A stretch of 64,000 bases of DNA from Ancylobacter sp. Lp-2 (GTDB lineage: Bacteria; Pseudomonadota; Alphaproteobacteria; Rhizobiales; Xanthobacteraceae), in NCBI RefSeq assembly GCF_020523795.1, contig NZ_JAJALI010000004.1, forward strand, positions 124,001 to 188,000, in the 5' to 3' direction. This document shows, piece by piece, positions 54,037 through 62,031 of this stretch (position 1 is its first letter; each line of letters begins with the position of its first letter). The notes beneath the pieces were generated by a model. That model saw nothing but the letters and a program-made list of their open reading frames with translations. It searched no databases and was not told the origin of the DNA. The translations under genes were made by a program, and so were the position numbers.

Positions 54037-54390
54037 ATGTCCTTTCTTTTGCCTTTCGACCTCGCCGACCTCGGCACGCCGGAAGAGACCGCGCCGCTGC
54101 CCGAGCGCCTCGTCGCCGGTGACCCGCGCCACCGCACCTGGAACCTCGAGACCCTGCCCGACGGCGCACTGTTCGCCGGGGTGTGGGAATCGACGCCGGG
54201 TTCCTGGCGCGTCGACTATGAGGAGTGGGAATTCTGCTCGCTGCTCGAAGGCGTCTCGATTCTGCATGAGGACGGCAAGGAGCCGGTTCGCCTCTCCGCC
54301 GGCGACAGCTTCGTGCTGCGCCCCGGCTTCAAGGGCGTGTGGGAAGTGGTGGAGACAACGCGTAAGCTCTATGTGATCCGCCTCATCTGA
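54037..54390 (+). CDS. Cupin-domain protein (DUF861-like)
   Basis: A 117-residue single-domain cupin of the DUF861/EutQ-like type. The core is recognisable in WESTPGSWRVDYEEWEFCSL (first cupin motif with acidic positions), LEGVSILHEDG and the second motif RLSAGDSFVLRPGFKGVWEV (Pro-Gly-Phe-x-Gly-x-Trp, diagnostic of this group). Family members include ureidoglycolate-related and ethanolamine proteins, though most are unassigned. I chose ATG 54037; ATG 54001 lies inside the terminator hairpin of the previous gene. The ribosome site is weak. No pathway link is evident from the neighbours. Confidence 0.78.
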   Translation: MSFLLPFDLADLGTPEETAPLPERLVAGDPRHRTWNLETLPDGALFAGVWESTPGSWRVDYEEWEFCSLLEGVSILHEDGKEPVRLSAGDSFVLRPGFKGVWEVVETTRKLYVIRLI

Positions 54391-54429
54391 GCGGTGGCGC
54401 GCTTCGCGCCGAAAAGGGAGGGTGCCCAC

Positions 54430-54765
54430 ATGTTGCATGCCCGCATCCCTGGTGCCTCCAAGCCTTGCGCTTCCAAGCCTTGTGCCTCCAAGCTCTCCGC
54501 TCGCGCCGTCCGGCACAGCGCCGCGACGCTTACCCTGCTCCTAGCCGCCGGCGGCAGCGCGGTGGCCGACTGCAAATGCCGCGCTGGCGGGCGCGACTAC
54601 CAGCACGGCGCGCGCGTCTGCCTTTCCGGCTCCACCGGCCCGCGCACTGCCGTGTGCGGGATGGACCAGAACGTGGCGAGCTGGATCTTCCTCGACGAGC
54701 CCTGTGCCGTCTCCGCTCGCCCATCGGCCCTGCGCGTCGCCACCAATCTGCCGCCGCTGCGCTGA
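54430..54765 (+). CDS. Small secreted cysteine-containing hypothetical protein
   Basis: A 111-residue frame starting MLHARIPGASKPC behind GGGAGGGTGCCCAC. A hydrophobic stretch AATLTLLLAAGGSAVADC (about 32-49) could be a signal peptide with an unusually long basic n-region; the mature part has five cysteines (CKC, VCL, VCGM, EPCAV), suggesting disulfides in the periplasm. The n-region contains three tandem 15-base repeats encoding ASKPC/ASKPC/ASKLS (54454-54498). I do not recognise a family. The next gene also encodes a secreted protein. Confidence 0.55.
   Translation: MLHARIPGASKPCASKPCASKLSARAVRHSAATLTLLLAAGGSAVADCKCRAGGRDYQHGARVCLSGSTGPRTAVCGMDQNVASWIFLDEPCAVSARPSALRVATNLPPLR
54454..54498 (+). 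repeat. three tandem 15-base repeats
   Basis: Units GCCTCCAAGCCTTGC, GCTTCCAAGCCTTGT and GCCTCCAAGCTCTCC follow one another in frame and encode a repeated Ala-Ser-Lys-Pro-Cys pentapeptide. They lie within the N-terminal basic region of a predicted signal peptide, where copy-number change would keep the reading frame. Confidence 0.75.
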
Positions 54766-54879
54766 ACGGTCGGGTCGCGGTATCTGCGACGTGGATTTTG
54801 CCCGATGTGTTGCATGCCCGTCCTTGACCGGTATCGGGACGGGATGCATCGTCGCGCCAACGCATTGGAGAGAATTGAC

Positions 54880-55449
54880 ATGGTCAAGGATCGTAGCCGG
54901 AAGGTGGGCGTCGTGGCGCGCCGCGCAATAGGGTTGCTGGCGGGAGCAGCCCTGTGCGTCGCCTCTGCCGGCGCCGGCCAGGCCGCCAGCTTCCTCGAGA
55001 AGAACTTCTGGCTTTCCGGCCCGAACTACAGCGGCCAGGTGCCGGCCTGCGACACGCCGGAGGCGCTGTCGCGCATCCAGAAGCATTTCGCGGAAACCCA
55101 GAGCACTTACTGGGACTCGAAGGCCACCATCGACGGCTTCGAGAAGATCCATGAGGTCGCCTTCCGTCCCTGGGGACCGGAATACCAGCCGCGCCGCTAC
55201 TGCGCGGCGGAGGCCTTCGTCTCCGGCGCCCCGGCGACCGCCCAGCACGTCTATGCCGGTGGCCAGTATGTCGGCGGCAAGGTTGGCGCGGTGAAGGCCG
55301 TGCCGGCCGGCGCCACCCGCCACACGGTCTATTACTCGATCATCGAGGATGGCGGCTTCATCGGCTTCTCCTGGGGTGTCGAATGGTGCGTGCAGGGCTT
55401 CGACCGCTCCTGGACCTACGCGCCGAATTGCCGGATGGCGCTGCCGTGA
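54880..55449 (+). CDS. Secreted hypothetical protein, coupled to an RNase T2 gene
   Basis: A 189-residue exported protein. A signal peptide (RRAIGLLAGAALCVASAGAG then QAAS) is followed by a compact domain with conserved-looking aromatic and cysteine positions: WLSGPNYSGQVPACDTPEAL, AFRPWGPEYQPRRYCAAEAF, GGFIGFSWGVEWCVQGFDRS and YAPNCRMALP. Similar proteins are found in Hyphomicrobiales as uncharacterised periplasmic proteins; I cannot name a function. GGAGAGAATTGAC precedes ATG 54880. The stop overlaps the GTG start of the RNase T2 gene (GTGA), so both are made together, a fairly common pairing that may hint at a joint role in the envelope. Confidence 0.7.
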   Translation: MVKDRSRKVGVVARRAIGLLAGAALCVASAGAGQAASFLEKNFWLSGPNYSGQVPACDTPEALSRIQKHFAETQSTYWDSKATIDGFEKIHEVAFRPWGPEYQPRRYCAAEAFVSGAPATAQHVYAGGQYVGGKVGAVKAVPAGATRHTVYYSIIEDGGFIGFSWGVEWCVQGFDRSWTYAPNCRMALP

Positions 55450-56135
55450 GCCTTCGCGCGGCGGCGCGGCTTGCCCGTGCCGCCCTGACCTTCGTGGCGG
55501 CGGCTTCAGCCAGCCTCCTGCTGGCCGCCGCTCCCGCGTCGGCGCAGCAGGCCGCCACGCCCGGCCGGTTCGACCATTACGTGCTGTCGCTTTCCTGGTC
55601 GCCGACCTATTGTGAGAGCGCCGGCAACAAGGCCGACCCCGCCCAGTGCCGGACCGGCCGCCCCTTCGCCTTCGTGGTGCATGGCCTGTGGCCGCAGAAC
55701 GCGTCCGGCTGGCCGGAGGACTGCCAGAAGCCGGCCCCCTTCGTGCCCGAACCGGTGGTACGCTCCATGCTCGACCTGATGCCGAGCCGCCGTCTGGTCA
55801 TCCATGAATGGCGCAAGCACGGTACCTGTTCCGGCCTCGACGCCACCGCCTATTTCGACACGGTGCGCAAGGCCCGTGCCGCCGTCACCATCCCGACGGC
55901 CTACCGCCAGCTCGACAACTACACGATGGTATCCCCGAACGAGGTCGAGGCCGCCTTCCTCGCAGCCAATCCCGGACTCGATGCCGGCATGATCGCCGTC
56001 ACCTGCGATTCCCGCCGGCTGCGCGAGGTGCGCGTCTGCCTCGACAAGTCGCTCGGCTTCACCTCCTGCGCCGAGGTCGACAAGCGCGCCTGCCGCACGC
56101 CGCGGGTGGTGATGCCGCCGATGCGCGGCGGCTGA
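55446..56135 (+). CDS. Ribonuclease T2 family protein, periplasmic
   Basis: A 229-residue secreted ribonuclease. After a signal peptide (about residues 1-33, ending ASAQQ), the two conserved active-site regions are intact: CAS I FVVHGLWPQN with His79 and CAS II VIHEWRKHGTC with His120 and His125. Cysteines (CESAG, QCRTG, EDCQK, GTCSG and C-terminal pairs) match the disulfide pattern. Such enzymes cleave RNA via 2',3'-cyclic phosphates, like E. coli RNase I. The GTG start at 55446 overlaps the preceding stop; no ATG lies at a suitable place. The rlmJ gene follows 14 bases later. Confidence 0.9.
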   Translation: MSLRAAARLARAALTFVAAASASLLLAAAPASAQQAATPGRFDHYVLSLSWSPTYCESAGNKADPAQCRTGRPFAFVVHGLWPQNASGWPEDCQKPAPFVPEPVVRSMLDLMPSRRLVIHEWRKHGTCSGLDATAYFDTVRKARAAVTIPTAYRQLDNYTMVSPNEVEAAFLAANPGLDAGMIAVTCDSRRLREVRVCLDKSLGFTSCAEVDKRACRTPRVVMPPMRGG

Positions 56136-56149
56136 ACCGGACCGTCTCG

Positions 56150-57013
56150 ATGAACTACCGCCACGCCTTCCACGCCGGCAATTTCGCCGATGTCGTCAAG
56201 CACGTCGTATTGGCGCGCATCCTCGCCTATCTCGGCCAGAAGGACGCCGCCTTCCGCGTGCTCGACACCCATGCCGGCGCCGGGTTCTACGACCTCGCCG
56301 GCAACGAGGCGCAGCGCACCGGCGAGTGGGAAAGCGGCGTCGGCGCGGTGCTGCGCGCGCGGTTCCGGCCCGAGGTGGAGGCGCTGCTCGCTCCCTGGCG
56401 GCAAATCATCGCCGACCTCAATCCCGGCCTCGACGCAGATCCGGCAGCGCTGCGCCACTATCCCGGCTCGCCGCTGGTCGCACTCGCGCTCTCCCGCCCG
56501 CAGGACCGGCTGCTGTTCTGCGAGACCGAGCCGGGCGTGCGTGCCGCGCTCGACGACGTGGTGCTCGACCATCGCGCGAAGGTGCTGCCGACCGATGGCT
56601 GGCAGGCCCTCGCCGCCTATCTGCCGCCGAAGGAGCGGCGCGGCCTGGTGCTCGTCGACCCTCCCTTCGAGGAAGCCGGCGAGTTCCATCGCCTCGCCAC
56701 CACGCTTGCCGAGGCGCACAAACGCTGGGCAACCGGCATCTTTGCCCTGTGGTACCCGATCAAGGATGTGCGGGCGGTCGACGCCTTCCAGCGTGAGATC
56801 GCCCGCGCCGGCATTCCCAAGACCCTGCGCATCGAATTTGACACACGCGCCGTGCGTCAGGCCGGCGTGCTGTCCGGCTGCGGGCTGATTGTGGTCAACC
56901 CACCCTTCACCCTCGCCGATGAAATCCGCACCGTGCTCGCCGCCTTGGCGCCGGTGATGGCGAGCGACGGCGTCGGCCGCGCCCGTGTCGGCTGGCTGAT
57001 TCCCGAACGCTGA
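56150..57013 (+). CDS. rlmJ: 23S rRNA (adenine(2030)-N(6))-methyltransferase RlmJ
   Basis: SAM-dependent methyltransferase of 287 residues that modifies A2030 of 23S rRNA. The start MNYRHAFHAGNFADVVKHVV is diagnostic. SAM-binding motif DTHAGAGFYDL and the catalytic DPPF of motif IV (LVLVDPPFEEAGEFHR) are visible, as are the late blocks TGIFALWYPIKD and GCGLIVVNPPFTL. The length agrees with E. coli RlmJ (280). It begins 14 bases after the RNase T2 gene. A connection between an RNase and an rRNA methylase is not implied by the families. Confidence 0.93.
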   Translation: MNYRHAFHAGNFADVVKHVVLARILAYLGQKDAAFRVLDTHAGAGFYDLAGNEAQRTGEWESGVGAVLRARFRPEVEALLAPWRQIIADLNPGLDADPAALRHYPGSPLVALALSRPQDRLLFCETEPGVRAALDDVVLDHRAKVLPTDGWQALAAYLPPKERRGLVLVDPPFEEAGEFHRLATTLAEAHKRWATGIFALWYPIKDVRAVDAFQREIARAGIPKTLRIEFDTRAVRQAGVLSGCGLIVVNPPFTLADEIRTVLAALAPVMASDGVGRARVGWLIPER

Positions 57014-57143
57014 CCCACTCGGCCCGGCACTACCCGTCCTACCTCCCCCGTATCACGTCGCGGCATCGGTCTTGCTTTAGCATTTGCATGCGTAAGACCC
57101 GGCGGCAGGCGAGCGAGGCCGGCGGAGGCAAGGAGCAGGCGCG

Positions 57144-57359
57144 ATGGCAACGACGGGTACCGTCAAATTCTTCAACACGGAAAAAGGCTACGGCTTCATC
57201 CGTCCGGACGATGGCGGGCGCGATGTGTTCGTGCATGTCTCGGCGGTCACCCGCTCGGGCCTGGGAGCGCTCGCCGAGGGCCAGCGCGTGAGCTTCGAGG
57301 TCGAGCCCGACAAGCGCGGCAAGGGCCCCAAGGCCATCGACCTGCAAGCTCTCGACTGA
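57144..57359 (+). CDS. Cold-shock domain protein (CspA family)
   Basis: Single-stranded nucleic acid-binding protein of 71 residues, one OB-fold cold-shock domain. RNP1 KGYGFIRPDD and RNP2 VFVHVSAV are intact, and the protein starts TTGTVKFFNTEKGYG as usual. Alphaproteobacteria carry several such genes, some cold-induced and others constitutive. The upstream 130 bases may form a structured leader; no clear cold-box was recognised. AAGGAGCAGGCGCG precedes the ATG. It is probably monocistronic. Confidence 0.92.
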   Translation: MATTGTVKFFNTEKGYGFIRPDDGGRDVFVHVSAVTRSGLGALAEGQRVSFEVEPDKRGKGPKAIDLQALD

Positions 57360-57471
57360 TAGGTCTTCGCCGAAGCGGCGGCATGGCGCCGTCGCCGGAT
57401 GCCGCGACGCTCGTCCGGCCCCGAATGGGCCGGCGAGGGTTGTCGCATGCCCCGAAGGCCCGAAGCCCGCG

Positions 57472-58077
57472 ATGATCCTCCGCTCGTCCAAACCCTCCCC
57501 CTTCGGCCGTAAGGTCAAGATCGGCGCCGTCCTGTGCGGTGTCCATCTCGACATCGAGTGGGCCGACACCACCGATCCGACCGATTCCGTGCGCCGGCAG
57601 AACCCGCTCGGCAAGATTCCGGTGCTGCTTCCGGATGCCAATGCCGCTCCGATCTATGATTCGCCGGTCATCCTGGAATATCTCGACATGCAGGCCGGTG
57701 GCGGCGTCATCCTCCCGGCTTCCGGTCCCGGCCGCATCGCCGCGCTGGTCGGCCAGGCGCTGGCGGACGGCGTGATGGATGCGGCGCTGCTGCAGGTTTA
57801 CGAGGTACGCTTCCGCGCCGAGGATCTGCGCAGCCCGGCCTGGATCGACAACCAGGCCGGCAAGGTAGCTCGCGCTCTCAAGGTACTGGAGGCCAGCCCG
57901 CCGGCCCGGGCGACGACCTCTTCCGGCACCGACGTCGCCGAGATCGCCACCGCCTGCGCGCTCGGCTATCTCGACCTGCGCTTCGACGGTTCCTGGCGAG
58001 CCGATCACCCCGCTTTGGTCGACTGGCTCGACGCCTTCGCCGCGCGTGTGCCCGCTTTCGAGGCAACCCGCGCCTGA
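57472..58077 (+). CDS. Glutathione S-transferase family protein
   Basis: A 201-residue GST-fold protein. The N-terminal thioredoxin-like domain has SKPSPFGRKVKIGAVLCGV, with Ser near position 9 as the likely catalytic residue, the cis-Pro in NPLGKIPVLL and the glutathione-binding IYDSPVILEYLD (Asp-Ser-x-x-Ile). The helical C-terminal domain ends HPALVDWLDAFAARVPAFEA. This matches the group near YibF/Gst of proteobacteria. Substrates are unknown. Upstream lies a 112-base gap with no recognisable structure apart from short GC-rich inverted repeats. Confidence 0.85.
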   Translation: MILRSSKPSPFGRKVKIGAVLCGVHLDIEWADTTDPTDSVRRQNPLGKIPVLLPDANAAPIYDSPVILEYLDMQAGGGVILPASGPGRIAALVGQALADGVMDAALLQVYEVRFRAEDLRSPAWIDNQAGKVARALKVLEASPPARATTSSGTDVAEIATACALGYLDLRFDGSWRADHPALVDWLDAFAARVPAFEATRA

Positions 58078-58128
58078 GCCGAGCGCTGCCAGCACGGGCA
58101 GCACCCGAGGGCAGTTGCGTATGAAAAA

Positions 58129-58152
58129 GGCCCCGGAATCGCTTCCGGGGCC
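58129..58152 (-). terminator. intrinsic terminator of the leftward outer-membrane protein gene
   Basis: Perfect 10-bp stem GGCCCCGGAA / TTCCGGGGCC with TCGC loop; on the minus strand it is followed by TTTTTCAT. It lies 41 bases past the stop of the 58193-58837 gene. Confidence 0.88.
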
Positions 58153-58192
58153 TCAATCACGCGTGACGAACGCCCGAAGGCGCCGGCCGAGA

Positions 58193-58837
58193 TCAGAACT
58201 TGTAGTTCAGACCAACGCGGGCGATGTTCAGGTTGGTACCCGCGGTCGCGCCGAGGTTGTCGTAGTAGTCGTCGCCGAGGTCGACATAGAGATATTCGGC
58301 CTTGACGGTCCAGTTCGGCAGGAAGGCGTATTCCACGCCGGCACCGATGGTCCAGCCGGTCTGGGTCGAGCTCTCGCTCCAGTTCAGCAGCTGGTCGGTG
58401 ACCTTGGTCTTGCCATAGGCGAAACCGCCGGTGACGTAGGGCAGCACGGTGTCGAAGGCATAGCCGACGCGGGCGCGCACGGTGCCGAAGTAGTCGAGCT
58501 TCGACTCGTAGCCGTAGGCGGTGTCCTTGATGCTGCCGCCCTGGAGGTCGGTCTCGATACCGATCACGACGTTGTTGCCGAGCTGGTAGTTGAAGCCGAT
58601 CTGGCCGCCGCCGAACCAACCCGACGGATCGATGCCGAGGTTGTCGATGTCGCCGTTGCTGCTGCCCCAGGCGTAGCCGGTGTTGCCGCCGAGATAGAAG
58701 CCGGTCCACGAGAACACCGGAACGGGAGCGACGACCGGAGCCTTCGTCGGGTAGGGCTGCGCCATGTCGGCAGCGAAGGCCGGGGCCGCGACCAGGAGGG
58801 CGGCGAGGGCAACGCCCGAGGTTAGGATCTTCTTCAT
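58193..58837 (-). CDS. Outer-membrane beta-barrel protein (Omp25/Omp31-like, copy 1)
   Basis: A 214-residue outer-membrane protein. A Sec signal (MKKILTSGVALAALLVAAPA then FAAD) is followed by a Pro-rich link and an eight-stranded barrel of the Omp25/31-porin-like family: FSWTGFYLGGNTGYAWGSSN, IGIETDLQGGSIKD, VRARVGYAFD, GAGVEYAFLPNWTVKAEYLY and the terminal Phe in LNYKF required by the BAM complex. GGAGAGTACATT precedes the ATG. Its terminator is strong, so it is a single-gene unit. A paralog follows 360 bases upstream. Confidence 0.88.
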   Translation of the reverse strand: MKKILTSGVALAALLVAAPAFAADMAQPYPTKAPVVAPVPVFSWTGFYLGGNTGYAWGSSNGDIDNLGIDPSGWFGGGQIGFNYQLGNNVVIGIETDLQGGSIKDTAYGYESKLDYFGTVRARVGYAFDTVLPYVTGGFAYGKTKVTDQLLNWSESSTQTGWTIGAGVEYAFLPNWTVKAEYLYVDLGDDYYDNLGATAGTNLNIARVGLNYKF

Positions 58838-59194
58838 AATGTACTCTCCGAGCAAAACTGCTGAACACAAGGCAGTTGATGGTGAGATAGAAGCGCAGCT
58901 TGTCAGGTCGAGGGCCGGAATGCGGCGAAAACCGAAACAGCCTGGTATCTGCTTGCTGCGGCGATTGGGGTGAATGCCTCTCGAACCCCTGCGAATATTG
59001 AGTTTCGGGAGGCAGCGGCACGCCCAGCGCGCGGGCGGGCCCGGCTACATTTTCGCCACGATTGCGCAGCGATTGATCTGCGGCGTAGCAAAAATGCAAC
59101 AAAAACGACCGTCGGGGACGGCGAACGCAAACGGCGGCCCCGGGATGGAGCCGCCGCGCGCAGGATTCGGATGCCGGAAGCCCGGCGCGCCGGA
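58838..59194. other. 357-base intergenic region between the two beta-barrel genes
   Basis: No gene is recognised. The right end holds the terminator of copy 2 (listed separately); the left part must contain the promoter and leader of copy 1. Outer-membrane protein genes often have long leaders targeted by small RNAs, but I saw no specific element here. Confidence 0.5.
59133..59155 (-). terminator. probable terminator of the second beta-barrel gene
   Basis: GGCGGCTCC / GGGGCCGCC on the minus strand (one T-G pair) with an ATCCC loop, followed by GTTTGCG. The tail is a weak T-run, so it may be only partly efficient. Confidence 0.6.
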
Positions 59195-59803
59195 TCAGAA
59201 CTTGTAGTTCACGCCCAGGCGCACGATGTTGGCGGTGGTGCCGATATCGAGCGGCCCGGCGACGGTGGCGTAGGTCTCGGTGCCGAGGTCGACATAGAGA
59301 TATTCGGCCTTCACGCTCCAGTTCGGCGAGAAGGCGTATTCGCCGCCCGCGCCGATCGTCCAGCCGGTGTTGGTCTGCTTGTTGGTGAGGCCGGCCAGCT
59401 CGTAGTCGCCACGTCCATAGGCGAAGCCGCCGGTGCCGTAGATCAGGAACTGGTCGACCGCGAAGCCGAGGCGGGCGCGCACCGTGCCGAAATAGTCGAG
59501 CGAGAAGGTCGGGCTCTCGATATTGGTGGCCTGGATGTCGGTCTCGATACCGACGACGATCGGGCTGCCGGCGAACTGCCAGTTATAGCCGGCCTGGATG
59601 CCGCCGAGGAAACCGTCGGTGTCGTCGGAGAAATCCGCCGAGCCCCAGCCATAGCCAGCATTGGCGCCGATATAGAAGCCGGTCCAGGTGAACACCGGCA
59701 CCGGCGGGGCATAGGCCGCCGGCGCGCGATAGGCGAGGTCGGCGGCGGAGGCCGGCACGGCGATCGCCGCTGCGAGGGCCAGGCCCGCGAGAATAGCTTT
59801 CAT
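59195..59803 (-). CDS. Outer-membrane beta-barrel protein (Omp25/Omp31-like, copy 2)
   Basis: A 202-residue paralog of copy 1 with signal peptide MKAILAGLALAAAIAVPASA and the same barrel landmarks: FTWTGFYIGANAGYGWGSAD, VVGIETDIQAT, LDYFGTVRARLGFAVD, GAGGEYAFSPNWSVKAEYLY and a terminal NYKF. The last third is most alike in the two copies. Two adjacent ATG codons exist (59806 and 59803); the second has the better six-base spacing to GGGAG. The gene is preceded by an AT-rich region with a palindrome. It is probably the result of tandem duplication, with divergence in the surface loops. Confidence 0.87.
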   Translation of the reverse strand: MKAILAGLALAAAIAVPASAADLAYRAPAAYAPPVPVFTWTGFYIGANAGYGWGSADFSDDTDGFLGGIQAGYNWQFAGSPIVVGIETDIQATNIESPTFSLDYFGTVRARLGFAVDQFLIYGTGGFAYGRGDYELAGLTNKQTNTGWTIGAGGEYAFSPNWSVKAEYLYVDLGTETYATVAGPLDIGTTANIVRLGVNYKF

Positions 59804-60097
59804 CATCGTCTCCCAGTCGTCCGGGCACAGGGCACCCGGGTTCAATTCGATAGGGTCGACGGTCCCATAAGATTATGAGCAAATTCTTATGGCATTTCGT
59901 AACCTGATATTATCATTAACAATGCGTATACAAGTGATACCGATGTAACCGCGGCGGATATTCATGGATATGACGGCGTATTTCCATGCCCGCCGCGTCG
60001 ATCATGGTTAACGATCCGTTGACGCCATGCCTTCCGAACGGTGACCAACGGTGTTCGTCGGGTTGGACACAGACCTCCCGCCGGTTCATGAAGAGAC
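59804..60097. promoter_or_regulatory. AT-rich divergent region between beta-barrel copy 2 and the SDR gene
   Basis: About 294 bases with no gene. The part 59860-59950 is AT-rich and likely holds the promoter of the outer-membrane protein gene. A spaced palindrome lies at 59865-59892 (listed separately). Confidence 0.5.
59865..59892. promoter_or_regulatory. spaced palindrome upstream of beta-barrel copy 2
   Basis: CCATAAGA-N12-TCTTATGG, with perfect 8-base arms, about 60-90 bases upstream of the gene on the minus strand. Could be an operator or the stem of a leader RNA. No similar sequence precedes copy 1. Confidence 0.45.
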
Positions 60098-60880
60098 ATG
60101 ACCTCTCCCGCGCCGCTTTCATCTGCCGCCCCGCGACCGCTCGCCCTCGTTACCGGCGGCGCGGTCCGTATCGGCCGCGCCATTTCCCTCGCCCTGGCTA
60201 CTGCTGGTTACGATCTCGTCGTCCATACCCGCCGCCCCGGACCGGAAGCCGACGCGGTCCAGGCCGAGATCGAGGCGCGCGGCGCCCGCGCCCATCTCGT
60301 CCACGCCGAACTCGCCGATGCCGAGGCGGTCGCCGGGCTGCTGCCGGCCTGCACCGGCCTAGGCACGATCCGGCTGCTTGTGAACAACGCCTCGGAATTC
60401 CACCCCGATGAGGTCGGCTCGCTAGCCCCGGCGCTGTGGGACCGGCATTTCGCCGTCAATCTGCGTGCCCCGGTGTTCCTCGCCGAGTCTCTCGCGGCGC
60501 AACTGCCGGCGCACATGACCGGCGCGGTGATCAACCTGATCGACCAGCGGGTCCTCAAGCCGACGCCTCACTATCTGTCCTACAGCCTCACCAAGCAGGG
60601 CTTGTGGGCGGCGACCCGCCTGCTGGCCCAGAGCCTTGCCCCGCAGGTGCGCGTCAACGCGGTCGCGCCAGGCCCCACCCTCGCCAATATCCGCCAGAGC
60701 GCCGACGACTTCGCCCGGCAGGGCGCGGCGGTGCCGCTCGGCCGCGGGCCGCGCCCGGAGGAGATCGCCGAGACGGTGCTGTTCCTGGCGCGGGCGGAGA
60801 GCGTCACCGGCCAGATGCTCACCGTCGATGGCGGCCAGCATCTCGGCTGGCAGACCCCGGATACCGAGGTGCCCGACTAG
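60098..60880 (+). CDS. Pteridine reductase/FolM-like short-chain dehydrogenase
   Basis: NADPH-dependent SDR of 260 residues. The cofactor loop is TGGAVRIG (19-26), with an Arg as in pteridine reductases, and VVHTRRP follows beta-2. The catalytic set is Asp149 (INLIDQRVL) - Tyr162 - Lys166 (YSLTK); replacement of the usual Ser by Asp 13 residues before Tyr is the feature of pteridine reductase PTR1 and FolM. It would reduce dihydromonapterin or another pterin. NNASEF and VNAVAPGPTL are standard family blocks. ATG 60098 follows AAGAGAC, a weak ribosome site. The convergent EamA gene begins beyond a 18-base gap. Confidence 0.78.
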   Translation: MTSPAPLSSAAPRPLALVTGGAVRIGRAISLALATAGYDLVVHTRRPGPEADAVQAEIEARGARAHLVHAELADAEAVAGLLPACTGLGTIRLLVNNASEFHPDEVGSLAPALWDRHFAVNLRAPVFLAESLAAQLPAHMTGAVINLIDQRVLKPTPHYLSYSLTKQGLWAATRLLAQSLAPQVRVNAVAPGPTLANIRQSADDFARQGAAVPLGRGPRPEEIAETVLFLARAESVTGQMLTVDGGQHLGWQTPDTEVPD

Positions 60881-60898
60881 CGAGCAGCCCCGGACCGC

Positions 60899-61831
60899 CT
60901 AGCCTCGCCGGTCGCTGAGAGTGAACCAGCCGACGCTCGCCATCACCAGCACTGCGCCGGCGAATTCCAGCGGGCTCGCGGTTTCGCCGAGCACGAAGAA
61001 GGCGAGCACCATCGTCGCCACCGGGCTGACGGTGGAGATCATCGAATTGGCCTGCGCCGAGATGCGCTTCAGTGCCGCGTTCATCAGGAAGGTCGGCACC
61101 ACCGTGGCGCCGATGGCGATCAGCACCGACAGCATCAGCACGCGCGGCGACACCATCAGCCCCGCCAGCGGGCGGACCAGCGCGAACTGGCCGATAGCCA
61201 TCACCGAGGCGGAGATCATCGCCACGCAGGTGAACAAGGCCGAGCCGATGCTGTTCAGGAGCTTGCGGGCCAGCAGTTGGTAGAGCGCGAAGCTGACCGC
61301 CGCCATGCCGACGAACATCGCGCCCCGCGCCACGTCGGTGCCGACCGTCGCCAGCCCCTCCATGAAGATCAGCGCCAGGCCGCCATAGGCGATGAGGAAG
61401 GTCCACAGCGCCTTGAGCCGGATCGGCTGGCCGAACAGCAGCGCGCCGAACAGCACAACGAACAGCGGGTAGGTGAACAGGATCAGCCGCTCGAACGAGG
61501 CCGAAATATATTGCAGGCCGAGGAAGTCGACATAGCTGGAGAACCAGTAGCCGAGCGCGCCGACGCCCGCCGACTGCGCGAGGATCTTCAGGCTGGGCAT
61601 CGCTTCGCCGCGCCGCTGCATGGCCTTCAGCGCAATGGCGCCGATCACCAGGTAGAACGGCAGCGAGAACGCCATGCGCAGCGCCAGCAGGGTCTCCGGG
61701 TCCACGCCCTCGCCATAGGCGAGCTTGATGATGATGCCCTTGGAGGCGAACAGAATGGCTCCCGCCGCGCCATAGGCATAGCCGGCGAGCGGAACGACGG
61801 GTTTCGCGGGGACTTCGGAGACGGAGGACAT
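60899..61831 (-). CDS. EamA/DMT-superfamily transporter
   Basis: A 310-residue, ten-helix transporter with two EamA repeats. AAGAILFASKGIIIKLAYGE in helix 1, ASFERLILFTYPLFVVLFGA at the end of repeat one and VLGETASPLEFAGAVLVMAS at the end of repeat two are typical. It differs from the EamA gene at 13.9 kb and resembles the group with an Ala-rich N-terminus (VPAKPVVPLAGYAYG). ATG 61831 (MSSVSEVPAK) is preceded by AAGGGGAGCCATC; the open frame to 62029 adds a non-conserved Arg-rich extension. The substrate is unknown. It is divergent from uvrC. Confidence 0.82.
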   Translation of the reverse strand: MSSVSEVPAKPVVPLAGYAYGAAGAILFASKGIIIKLAYGEGVDPETLLALRMAFSLPFYLVIGAIALKAMQRRGEAMPSLKILAQSAGVGALGYWFSSYVDFLGLQYISASFERLILFTYPLFVVLFGALLFGQPIRLKALWTFLIAYGGLALIFMEGLATVGTDVARGAMFVGMAAVSFALYQLLARKLLNSIGSALFTCVAMISASVMAIGQFALVRPLAGLMVSPRVLMLSVLIAIGATVVPTFLMNAALKRISAQANSMISTVSPVATMVLAFFVLGETASPLEFAGAVLVMASVGWFTLSDRRG

Positions 61832-62031
61832 GATGGCTCCCCTTACTCCGATTGCGCGAACGGCACAGCCATGAAATTGCGCATGGCAGCCCCGCCACAG
61901 CCGCTTTCTTGCGCGGCGGGGTTCCGTCCCTCGCCTGTCCACCGGGAAGAGCGCGGGCGAGACGGCCCGACGCCAGCTTCCCGACATCGCCCCCTGTTCG
62001 CGGCGGGTGCGAATCCATACTTTAGGCATCC

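Noticed and set aside
54454..54498. CRISPR-like repeat
   Set aside because: Three direct 15-base units without spacers, inside a coding frame; no array elsewhere.
57039..57641. Leftward 200-codon frame covering the cold-shock and GST region
   Set aside because: Overlaps two well-identified genes on the other strand and has no domain or ribosome site.
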